Below, piece after piece: positions 1 through 6,227 of a DNA stretch of 64,000 nt (within the stretch, counting starts at the first letter, position 1; the number at the start of each line of letters is the position of its first letter). Under the pieces are notes generated by a model. The model had not been told where the DNA came from. It worked only from the letters and a program-made list of their open reading frames with translations, and did no database searches. Origin of the DNA: Pusillimonas sp. T7-7 (GTDB lineage: Bacteria > Pseudomonadota > Gammaproteobacteria > Burkholderiales > Burkholderiaceae_B); NCBI RefSeq assembly GCF_000209655.1, contig NC_015458.1, positions 248,001-312,000 of the forward strand, written 5' to 3'. The position numbers and the translations under genes are program-made.

Positions 1-284
1 TGGGCTGCCGCGCCTTAGGCCGTTCGCCGGCGGGTGCGGTGTTTATCGACTTCGATTGTTAATGAGCTAGCCGAATCATAAAGCAAAGCCTACTGTTTTG
101 CAATAAGTAATACCTATAGATATTTTGTTGAGAAATGGGTGAGCATTGCTACTAAGTAACCAATGGCAATTAAATTCTTGTCTTGTTACGTGCAGCACCA
201 ATTAAAGAAGGTGTTAAATACAACTTTCCACGTGCCGCCGTCCGAAGAGGGTTCGGATTGTCGGAAGCCAGTCGTAGATGCGGC
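1..284. other. Left edge, no confident gene
   Basis: An open frame runs in from the left edge and stops with TAA at 60-62; its last 19 codons could be the tail of a gene cut by the window, but that is too short to identify. The rest is AT-rich. Around 101-125 there is a stretch (GTAATACCTATAGATATT) that resembles the operator-like sequence at 788-807 in front of the Cro-like gene, so it may be another binding site for one of the two regulators nearby. No other gene is supported here. Confidence 0.3.
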
Positions 285-725
285 TTATGCTGCGTTCTTG
301 CCCTGCTTATGTCTTTTGACAGGCGGTTGGTTGCTTCGAATGCCCATAAGGACTCCAGCCACAATATGATCGAATTGCTTCAACTGCTCAGCATCTAGAT
401 TCAACAAATCTTCAAGCTTAGTGAGCTTGAGTGGCCATGCTGAAGGGGTTCTAGTTAGATTGGAGGCGGGGGCATTCCTGAGGAGAAATGCGACAACTTC
501 TGGAGTAAATCCCCAATGCTCAGGTCCAACGACGTCGGCAAAATAGTCCCACAATCGCGGAAGCCTTTCTTTCCCGATGGTTCCGGTGTTGACCCAGTTG
601 TGAATAGATGGCGGCTTTACGCCGAAATCACGGGCGATCTCGCTCTTCGACTTCACTTTGCCGGAGTCGATTTTTAGGTTAATGGCTTGCTCAATAGCCT
701 GGCCGAGTTCTTTACCGTGTAGCAC
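285..725 (-). CDS. CI-like helix-turn-helix repressor (146 aa)
   Basis: This is a small DNA-binding regulator. Residues about 5-60 form a helix-turn-helix of the phage-repressor kind: a helix with KSKSEIARDFGV, a turn, and PPSIHNWVNTG as the recognition helix. The C-terminal half (about 75-130) is a short tail without a recognisable LexA-type peptidase. The start is a GTG at 723-725. It is divergent from the Cro-like gene at 810, with 84 bases between them holding inverted repeats, an arrangement typical of a lysogeny-style CI/Cro switch. It probably represses its own and the opposite promoter. Whether it derives from a prophage or is the normal control unit of this plasmid-like backbone cannot be decided from the sequence. 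Confidence 0.75.
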   Translation of the reverse strand: MLHGKELGQAIEQAINLKIDSGKVKSKSEIARDFGVKPPSIHNWVNTGTIGKERLPRLWDYFADVVGPEHWGFTPEVVAFLLRNAPASNLTRTPSAWPLKLTKLEDLLNLDAEQLKQFDHIVAGVLMGIRSNQPPVKRHKQGKNAA

Positions 726-768
726 GCGGCAATGAGACCATTAAATATTACTGTTAAGCAATGCATAT

Positions 769-807
769 CTATTGCTGACAATAGTAGGTATTATCTATAA
801 GATATAG
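769..807. promoter_or_regulatory. Divergent operator/promoter between CI-like and Cro-like genes
   Basis: There are two inverted repeats. CTATTG-CTGA-CAATAG lies at 769-784 and CTATA-AGA-TATAG at 795-807. A plausible -35 (TTGCTG, 772-777) and -10 (TATAAG, 796-801) point rightward, so the palindromes cover the promoter of the gene starting at 810. The -10 ends only 8 bases before that ATG and there is no Shine-Dalgarno, which suggests a leaderless mRNA. Which regulator binds which repeat is unknown. Confidence 0.5.
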
Positions 808-809
808 CA

Positions 810-1109
810 ATGCCTAAATTCCTACCGATTGAACTCGCCTGCCAGATTGCGAAAGCGATCCAAGACCCACATGGAGCCCTTGGTAGGCGCCAGAAGAAGG
901 GCGTTACAGCGCTTGCTCAACTTCTAGGCGTCAGTTCGCCAACGGTTAACCAGTGGCTCCACCTGGCCCGCCCCGTTCCTGCTACTCAATGTGTGCGCAT
1001 TGAGCAATTGACCAGGGGCGTTGTTACTCGACAAATGTTGCGCCCCAATGATTGGGCAACCTATTGGCCAGACCTAGCCACAGATACTCGAAATCAAAAG
1101 CTTGTTTAG
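810..1109 (+). CDS. Cro/YdaS-family regulator (99 aa)
   Basis: The protein matches the YdaS/Cro pattern of short DNA-binding proteins: a helix-turn-helix around residues 27-55 (VTALAQLLGVSSPTVNQWL), then a segment with the family's typical PVPATQCVRIEQLTRGVVTRQMLRPNDW reading (about 56-85) that ends in a WPDL-like motif. It stands where KorA/TrfB stands in IncP plasmids, directly upstream of the ParA and KorB genes, but its sequence is Cro-like rather than KorA-like. Its TAG stop lies inside a KorB operator. No ribosome-binding site is visible. It is probably the second partner of the CI/Cro-type switch and may set transcription of the partition operon. Confidence 0.75.
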   Translation: MPKFLPIELACQIAKAIQDPHGALGRRQKKGVTALAQLLGVSSPTVNQWLHLARPVPATQCVRIEQLTRGVVTRQMLRPNDWATYWPDLATDTRNQKLV

Positions 1110-1117
1110 CCGCTAAA
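1105..1117. promoter_or_regulatory. KorB operator (OB/parS-like) copy 1
   Basis: TTTAGCCGCTAAA, flanked by G and C as in all copies of this window. It is an exact match to the known IncP KorB operator TTTAGCSGCTAAA. It overlaps the stop codon of the Cro-like gene and lies 9 bases before the parA start, a position suited to control of the parA-korB operon. Confidence 0.85.
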
Positions 1118-1126
1118 CCCTCGGGA

Positions 1127-1897
1127 ATGAAGATGAAAACAATCGTTATTGCACAAGGAAAGGGAGGTGTAGGCAAGACCGCCTGCGCTGCCCATATCGC
1201 GTTCTACGCAAAAGAGCTGGGAAAGCGCGTGCTGGTCGTTGACCTGGATACGGGCAATCTGTCTATAACAATGGCCGATGCTGCCATCGGGATTGCCGCT
1301 AGTGCTCTCTTTGGCGAATCGCCGCCTTCATGTTTAGCCGCTAAACAAGACAGCAGTGGCTCGGGTCGGCTGGATTTGATTGGCGCCGATACGCTCTTGG
1401 CCAACCTGGCCTACTTGCCCTTGGAGCAAGCACTGTCGCGTTTCGTCGTGAACTTGAACAGTTTAGGGGATCAGTACGACCTTTGCGTCATTGATACTGC
1501 ACCGGGATTGGGTATCGCTTTGGCGTCAGCGTTGCATGCGGCCGATGCCGTTATCTCACCCGTAGAAATGGAGGCGTATTCGATGGAGGGAATCAAGACC
1601 ATGATGCGCACCATACTGAATGCCCGGACACGCAACCCTAAACTATCTTTTCTGGGCATTCTGCCCAGCAGGGTAGACCGGCGCAATCCTCGACAGATAA
1701 ACCACTTAGCCCAGGTTCAGCAGGCCCACCAGCAATTGCTTGTGCCCTTTGTGATCGGGCTGCGCTCGAGCGTGGCCGAAGCGTTGGCGCTGGGCGTTCC
1801 AGTCTGGACTTTGCGAAAAACCTCCGCACGCGCGGCCGCCGTCGAAATGCGCGCATTAGGAGATTATGTCGTCACGAAAATGGGAGTTACGCCATGA
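1127..1897 (+). CDS. incC: ParA family ATPase, IncC-like (256 aa)
   Basis: This is a Walker-type partition ATPase that works with the ParB encoded next to it to position DNA copies in the cell. It has the deviant Walker A motif KGGVGKTA near residues 12-19, a switch-like VVDLDTGN at about 40-47, and the ICVIDTAPG-type Walker B region near residue 123. The start chosen is ATG 1127; ATG 1133 is an alternative. An in-frame opening upstream is ignored because it runs through the operator. It overlaps korB by 4 bases (ATGA), so the two are translationally coupled. The protein is short, without an N-terminal DNA-binding extension, as in the short form of IncC. A KorB operator lies inside the gene. 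Confidence 0.9.
   Translation: MKMKTIVIAQGKGGVGKTACAAHIAFYAKELGKRVLVVDLDTGNLSITMADAAIGIAASALFGESPPSCLAAKQDSSGSGRLDLIGADTLLANLAYLPLEQALSRFVVNLNSLGDQYDLCVIDTAPGLGIALASALHAADAVISPVEMEAYSMEGIKTMMRTILNARTRNPKLSFLGILPSRVDRRNPRQINHLAQVQQAHQQLLVPFVIGLRSSVAEALALGVPVWTLRKTSARAAAVEMRALGDYVVTKMGVTP
1333..1345. promoter_or_regulatory. KorB operator copy 2, inside parA
   Basis: TTTAGCCGCTAAA, a perfect KorB operator within the coding sequence. It is read in frame as Leu-Ala-Ala-Lys. Confidence 0.8.
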
Positions 1898-2820
1898 CCG
1901 CTACCAAAAGTTTAGCCGCTAAACCTTCCGGCCTGGATCTGGCAGGCCTTGGGGATCTGGCCTCTATGCTGGACACGCCCGTTTCTCAGCCCGGACGGCC
2001 ACAGATGTTCGACCTGGATAAGATTCGCGAAGATCGAAATGTTCGTTCGGAAAATAATCCTGGCTTTGGCAAGGTGCCGATGGCGGAACTGACAGCGGAC
2101 GTCAAGCAGCGTGGCATCAAGTCACCGTTGTCGTTACGTCCCGACCCCGAGCGCCCCGGCTATTACATTATCAACTACGGGCATCGTCGTTATCGCTCAG
2201 CCAAGGCTGCAGGCGCAAAGCAAGTGCCCGGCTTTATCGATACAGACTTCAACAGCTTCGATCAGGTGAAAGAGAACCTGAAGCACGAGAAACTAACGGC
2301 CCGCGAGTTGGCTGACTTTATCGGTGGGAAGCTTGCCGAGGGTATGTCGCAAGCGGAAATCGCCGAAGGGCTGAGCAAGTCGAAGGCGTTTGTGTCGCAG
2401 CACGTTGCATTGCTCAACTTGCCCGAACCCCTTGCTGAAGCCTTTGGTGCCGGGCAGATCGCTGACGTTACCGTCGCCAACGAGCTTGCCCGTGCCCATC
2501 GTGAGAACCCTGAGCTGGTCGAACAGACGCTCGCGCGGTCCTCGGAGAGTTTAGCGGCTAAACCGGTGACTCGCGAAGTGGCGAAAGCCCTGCGTAAACC
2601 CGCCAAGAAGAAAGCACCAGCACCTGCAATTGCGCCCAGCTCACACCAACCTGAGATTATTCGTCTCGAAAATGCCCTGTCGGAATTATTGACAACGCCT
2701 GTGTCGATTCGGTCTGCGCGAGGAGATGACCAGGTACAGCTGTGTATAGACGCGCGCGGCTGGGACCATTTGAATGAACTGCTCGTACGTCTTGGCTTGG
2801 GCGAATTGCTCGATGCTTGA
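1894..2820 (+). CDS. korB: KorB-like ParB partition/repressor protein (308 aa)
   Basis: This is a ParB-family DNA-binding protein of the IncP KorB type, which both partitions DNA and represses transcription by binding TTTAGCSGCTAAA. From the N-terminus it shows the KorB-like PSGLDLAGLGDLASMLD (about 11-27), the ParB N-terminal domain with the INYGHRRYRSAKAAG box near 90-104, and the KorB helix-turn-helix (LTARELADFIGGKL ... MSQAEIAEGLSKSKAFVSQH, about 130-172). These are followed by a basic, Ala/Pro-rich linker with KPAKKKAPAPA and a C-terminal dimerisation-like segment. RK2 KorB has the same order. Seven perfect copies of its operator in this window, two of them inside its own gene, support the assignment. 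It is coupled to parA by an ATGA overlap. Confidence 0.92.
   Translation: MTATKSLAAKPSGLDLAGLGDLASMLDTPVSQPGRPQMFDLDKIREDRNVRSENNPGFGKVPMAELTADVKQRGIKSPLSLRPDPERPGYYIINYGHRRYRSAKAAGAKQVPGFIDTDFNSFDQVKENLKHEKLTARELADFIGGKLAEGMSQAEIAEGLSKSKAFVSQHVALLNLPEPLAEAFGAGQIADVTVANELARAHRENPELVEQTLARSSESLAAKPVTREVAKALRKPAKKKAPAPAIAPSSHQPEIIRLENALSELLTTPVSIRSARGDDQVQLCIDARGWDHLNELLVRLGLGELLDA
1911..1923. promoter_or_regulatory. KorB operator copy 3, start of korB
   Basis: TTTAGCCGCTAAA over codons 7-10 of korB, encoding Leu-Ala-Ala-Lys. Being close to the start codon, it is well placed for autoregulation. Confidence 0.8.
2550..2562. promoter_or_regulatory. KorB operator copy 4, inside korB
   Basis: TTTAGCGGCTAAA in the linker-coding part of korB, again read in frame as Leu-Ala-Ala-Lys. 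Confidence 0.8.
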
Positions 2821-2857
2821 CTCACTATCTTAATGATCAGCGACCAAGAGAAAATCG

Positions 2858-3298
2858 ATGAATGACGATTCAATCCCCGAGCACGAACTCGCCGAAAGCA
2901 CGGAATGTACACAGTATCCACGCGTGGTTCGTATCTTTTCCGGCGTGGCTATCGAAGGCAAAGAAATCACTGTGCGTTTAGTGTCAAGCGCTTATGGATT
3001 GATAGGCGTGGATGTAATCGCTCACACGGTTTTAACTGGCTACGATAGAGACTGTAAATTGAATTACCCCGAAGCTAATACTGAGTTTCATTTTGCGGAT
3101 ATTCGGCTAAAAGGTGGCATATTGGAATGTATGAGCGCGGAAACAAAAGTTCCGTTTTTCCGTGAAGGCTTCACCGTTGTTCTCGAACCTGGCATGGTTG
3201 CACGCATCATCAAGTACAAGCCGTTACTTGCCAAGGTTGCGGTGGTTGCTGCTGCCGTCGAAAGGCGGTATTCCCAACTTATTGGCAAGACTCCATAA
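2858..3298 (+). CDS. Hypothetical protein (146 aa)
   Basis: I do not recognise this protein. It is 146 residues long, has no signal peptide, and is predicted soluble apart from a hydrophobic run near the C-terminus (LLAKVAVVAAAVERRY). The start at ATG 2858 is preceded by an AAGAG-like weak ribosome-binding site. It follows korB by 37 bases on the same strand and is probably part of the same backbone operon. Base composition is lower in GC than the neighbouring korB. Confidence 0.6.
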   Translation: MNDDSIPEHELAESTECTQYPRVVRIFSGVAIEGKEITVRLVSSAYGLIGVDVIAHTVLTGYDRDCKLNYPEANTEFHFADIRLKGGILECMSAETKVPFFREGFTVVLEPGMVARIIKYKPLLAKVAVVAAAVERRYSQLIGKTP

Positions 3299-3374
3299 GA
3301 CTCCATACCAGCATGCGACTAGCTTTATTGCCGAAGTTGTCGCGGCCATCGTTTTAGAAGGTGAGGATTCCGAC

Positions 3375-3509
3375 ATGGCTCTTGCCAAGATTAAAGCAAT
3401 TCATTGGGCGGGAAACGATGCGCGTCTTATGGTGCCATTCAACGATGACCATATCCAGTATCTGCTGGCTACTGCGATGCTGATACGCGTCGATAGTGAT
3501 TGTGTTTAG
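3375..3509 (+). CDS. Possible small protein ending in a KorB operator
   Basis: A 44-codon frame with coding-like amino-acid content (ALAKIKAIHWAGNDARL) ends with TAG inside the KorB operator at 3505. The frame stays open upstream to beyond 3297, so the true start could be earlier at a rare start codon; the ATG at 3375 is the only conventional one after the preceding gene ends. No homology is recognised. Confidence 0.3.
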   Translation: MALAKIKAIHWAGNDARLMVPFNDDHIQYLLATAMLIRVDSDCV

Positions 3510-3525
3510 CGGCTAAACACAATCA
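3497..3525. promoter_or_regulatory. KorB operator copy 5 within a 29-bp perfect palindrome
   Basis: The core TTTAGCGGCTAAA is at 3505-3517. Its flanks continue the symmetry to 14-base arms (3497-3510 and 3512-3525) around a single central G. This is far more than the 13 bases KorB requires. As RNA it would also form a long hairpin, so it may combine operator and terminator functions ahead of the prepilin peptidase gene. Confidence 0.85.
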
Positions 3526-3605
3526 AGGGAAAAAGAGTTGCGCGTTTGGCTTCAAATCCGGCGCGTGCGTAAATAGAATCCTTTCGATAAAAGGAGTCGT
3601 GCATA

Positions 3606-4067
3606 GTGGATCACACCATGATTTTGTATGTTTTGGCGGCCGTCCCTTTGGTCGTCGCTTTGCTGGTGCTTGCCTGGGTCGACATCAGAACCGGGCTATT
3701 GCCAGATTTGATCACCTTGCCTCTGGCGTGGCTAGGCTTATTGATCAACTTGGATGGATTGATTGCGCCCTTGAAAGATTCGGTGCTTGGCGCGGTTTTC
3801 GGGTACATGATCTTGTGGACTGCCAATCAGATGTTCCGCCGAATAGCGGGGCAGGACGGTATGGGGTATGGCGACTTCAAGATGACGGCGGCCCTTGGTG
3901 CTTGGTTTGGGATGTCAATGTTGCCATGGATCGTCATGGGAGCGTGTATTACCGGTTTGGGAGCCGCATTCTCGCGGCAACGTTCAGCCAAAAATCAGCC
4001 GATGCCGTTCGGTCCATGCTTGTCCGTCGCTGGTGTGGCCGCCATGATTGTCGTGTTTAGCCGCTAA
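3606..4067 (+). CDS. Prepilin peptidase, catalytic domain only (A24 family, 153 aa)
   Basis: This is a polytopic inner-membrane aspartic protease of the type IV prepilin peptidase family, which cleaves leader peptides of pilin-like proteins. It has about five hydrophobic segments and both catalytic motifs: VDIRTGLLPD (Asp near residue 22) and GMGYGDFK (the GxGxxD-type motif near residues 85-92). The N-terminal methyltransferase domain of full-length PilD is absent, as in short plasmid-borne members. The start is GTG 3606, supported by AAAAGGAG about 9 bases upstream. The stop overlaps a KorB operator. No pilin gene is seen in the window; the substrate is probably encoded outside. Confidence 0.85.
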   Translation: MDHTMILYVLAAVPLVVALLVLAWVDIRTGLLPDLITLPLAWLGLLINLDGLIAPLKDSVLGAVFGYMILWTANQMFRRIAGQDGMGYGDFKMTAALGAWFGMSMLPWIVMGACITGLGAAFSRQRSAKNQPMPFGPCLSVAGVAAMIVVFSR

Positions 4068-4068
4068 A
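4056..4068. promoter_or_regulatory. KorB operator copy 6
   Basis: TTTAGCCGCTAAA covering the last codons and the TAA of the prepilin peptidase gene, 28 bases before the next start. It is a likely control point for the membrane-protein gene that follows. Confidence 0.82.
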
Positions 4069-4095
4069 CTTTGTCTACGGTAAGGCGTGTCTCCA

Positions 4096-4905
4096 ATGTT
4101 CTGGCTTAAAGGCGTATACGTGCTGGAAACAGTCGGCCTACTAACGTTCGCCGGTGCGTTAGTGGCATTCTATTTGGACAAATTGCCGTGGCTGATAGCG
4201 CTGTCTGTGATCTCGACTGTGGTGTGGCTGGTTGCGATTATCAGGATGCGCCAACTCCACGAGTACGAACTGCCATACAAGAATGTGACTATCTTCTTTC
4301 TGCGCGAATCGCCTACGGTTTGGTCTACCCATATTGGCGGGCGCCCAGAGCGCTTTTGGAGACAACTGGGCGCGCGCGCGTGGTGCAGCCTTCAAAACAT
4401 CGTTCACCACCTGCTCACTAAAGCGAAGTTGTCGAAATTGTCATGGGGCGCAAGGCCGCCGAGGGGGATGAAGCTGATGCTCAAGCCCGATGACCGGCAC
4501 ACACTCAATGAACGAAGTTTCGAGGCCTTTAGGAAAAAGCTGGACGAGCTTGACAGGATTGAAGGGGTAATCCTTGTGAGTGCCTCAGTGCTTAACGATC
4601 CAACGCGAAGTACGGAACGGCTTACGCAACGCATGCTTGCAGTTCGCGCTCGGCCAAACTGGAAGTACCGGTTGATCGAGCGCAAGCTAGGTATAACTGA
4701 TGTGTTGCTGGGAAGATGGGCCTACGACTGGCGTTTCCCAGCAGGCTCAAGCTTTTGGCGACCTCCAATATTCGGCATCGTTGCATGGCGGGTTCAAGAT
4801 CCGGAGCCGTGCCTGTATCAATTGGGTGCTAGGAAACTGGCAGCCGCGTCTGCCCATGCCTGGGAATGCCGCATGCGGGCGCTTGCTGAACAGCAAGTGG
4901 TATAG
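4096..4905 (+). CDS. Membrane protein of unknown function (269 aa)
   Basis: The N-terminus has two hydrophobic segments (about residues 8-28 and 33-52), followed by a basic, mostly soluble domain of about 200 residues rich in Arg and Trp. I do not recognise a family. The start ATG 4096 is favoured over GTG 4087 because the TAAGG at 4081-4085 is correctly spaced for the ATG only. The gene lies 28 bases after a KorB operator and is the last gene before the plasmid-like backbone gives way to the AraC/autotransporter pair. It may be a pilus or conjugation accessory protein; that is a guess from position. Confidence 0.65.
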   Translation: MFWLKGVYVLETVGLLTFAGALVAFYLDKLPWLIALSVISTVVWLVAIIRMRQLHEYELPYKNVTIFFLRESPTVWSTHIGGRPERFWRQLGARAWCSLQNIVHHLLTKAKLSKLSWGARPPRGMKLMLKPDDRHTLNERSFEAFRKKLDELDRIEGVILVSASVLNDPTRSTERLTQRMLAVRARPNWKYRLIERKLGITDVLLGRWAYDWRFPAGSSFWRPPIFGIVAWRVQDPEPCLYQLGARKLAAASAHAWECRMRALAEQQVV

Positions 4906-5087
4906 AGCTGTCCGTCTCCAAGCGCACCTCGCGGTAGCGGTCGTTCGTTGCCAAGGCATGGCCCGTCCTATGAGAATTCTGCGTGCTCCAATACTTCAAG
5001 AAGGGCGACATATAACGTACAGTGTTAAGCTGTAACGGATTATAAGGGCGCGCACTGCCCATAACCATTTGGCAATTTGAAAGCTTT

Positions 5088-6086
5088 ATGGACCATCACT
5101 CCTTCTCTCAAGGGCGGCCGCAGCAGCGCCTGTTTCAAGAGATGTCTACGCAAGATGTCGCGCCTGGTGCGCGCTATGACTTTTGGGTCAGTGATGTTGT
5201 CCGGACTTTCAGCGTGGACTCGCCCGATGACCTGCAGCGCAAAGATTTTCGTGCCAGAGTCACCTCACTAGCCACGAGAACAGGCGAAATGCACTATGCC
5301 GAATCGGATGGCATCAGTGCCCACCTGACGTCGCACACGATCCGCAATGCGGAGTTTGACGAGCTGGCGCTGATGCTCATGCTGGATGGGCAAGTGCAGT
5401 GCACCTATGAGCGCGGCGAACCCACGACAATCGGCAAGGGCGGGTTCTTCTTGCTAGATGGGTCCTGCCCAACATCGCTGCGGTTTTCCCGACATACCCT
5501 TGTCCAGCTGGACCTTTCCCGTCCTTTGCTCAAGTCCTTGTTTCCCGGCGTGGTCCCGGCGCCGGACGTGATCAATGCCGCGTTGGCCAACTCGCGGCTG
5601 GCCGGGTTGTTGCGCGATCATCTAAGGCAGTTTCCCAAGATGGCGATGGGGCTGGACCCTATCGAGCAACAGGGCTTGCTCAATGCGTCCGAATCGTTTG
5701 CCCTGGCGACGATCGAGGCCGCCTTTTCCACGAGTTTGCAAGGCACGGAGCGATCGAGCGCGGGCTTGTTCGCCGCCGCGCAGCGCTACATAAAGCGCCA
5801 TCTGGCTGTGCCGGAGCTTAACCCGGATGCGGTGGCCGTCGCGATCGGTTGCTCGCGCTCCACACTGTACCGGCTTTTTGACGACAAAGAGCTGTCGGTG
5901 CAGGGCTATATCCGCGAATTGCGTCTGCAGCAGTTTCTGCATTTGCTGCAGCAAGAAAACAGAGCGCTGCCGATTCAATCGCTGGCCCTGCGTTGCGGCC
6001 TTTATGATTGGCCCAATGTCAGTCGCCTGTTTCGCCAGCGTTTTGGCATGAGCCCCCGTGAAGCCAGGGCGGCGACGAAGCGATAG
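5088..6086 (+). CDS. AraC family transcriptional regulator (332 aa)
   Basis: This is a cytoplasmic transcription factor. The C-terminal third (about 225-328) is a double helix-turn-helix of the AraC/XylS type: VAVAIGCSRSTLYRLFDDK as the first and LALRCGLYDWPNVSRLFRQRFGMSPREAR as the second, which carries the family signature. The N-terminal 200 residues look like the AraC-binding-like domain often seen in ligand-responsive members. It is the only regulator near the autotransporter gene that starts 141 bases downstream on the same strand, so control of that gene is a reasonable inference. An internal ATG at 5142 is an alternative start. Confidence 0.88.
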   Translation: MDHHSFSQGRPQQRLFQEMSTQDVAPGARYDFWVSDVVRTFSVDSPDDLQRKDFRARVTSLATRTGEMHYAESDGISAHLTSHTIRNAEFDELALMLMLDGQVQCTYERGEPTTIGKGGFFLLDGSCPTSLRFSRHTLVQLDLSRPLLKSLFPGVVPAPDVINAALANSRLAGLLRDHLRQFPKMAMGLDPIEQQGLLNASESFALATIEAAFSTSLQGTERSSAGLFAAAQRYIKRHLAVPELNPDAVAVAIGCSRSTLYRLFDDKELSVQGYIRELRLQQFLHLLQQENRALPIQSLALRCGLYDWPNVSRLFRQRFGMSPREARAATKR

Positions 6087-6190
6087 CCAGGTACGCCCGC
6101 CCATTGTTTTTTCACTGAATGCGGCGCCTTGAGACGCAAAGACGATTTATTCGGAACGGCGTGAAGACTATATACATTCCGTAGCTTTTA

Positions 6191-6218
6191 TAGTGGTGTT
6201 TACAAAACAATACCACTA
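6191..6218. promoter_or_regulatory. Inverted repeat in front of the autotransporter
   Basis: TAGTGGT at 6191-6197 and ACCACTA at 6212-6218 form a perfect 7-base inverted repeat whose right arm ends 9 bases before the ATG at 6228. A protein bound here would cover the ribosome-binding region. It is a candidate operator for the AraC-type regulator or another repressor. Confidence 0.4.
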
Positions 6219-6227
6219 GAGACGCTT

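Noticed and set aside
3500..4060. Open frame starting inside the 29-base palindrome, beginning MCLAAKHNQ
   Set aside because: It overlaps the prepilin peptidase almost fully and reads as an out-of-frame version of it; the LAAK at its start is the operator.
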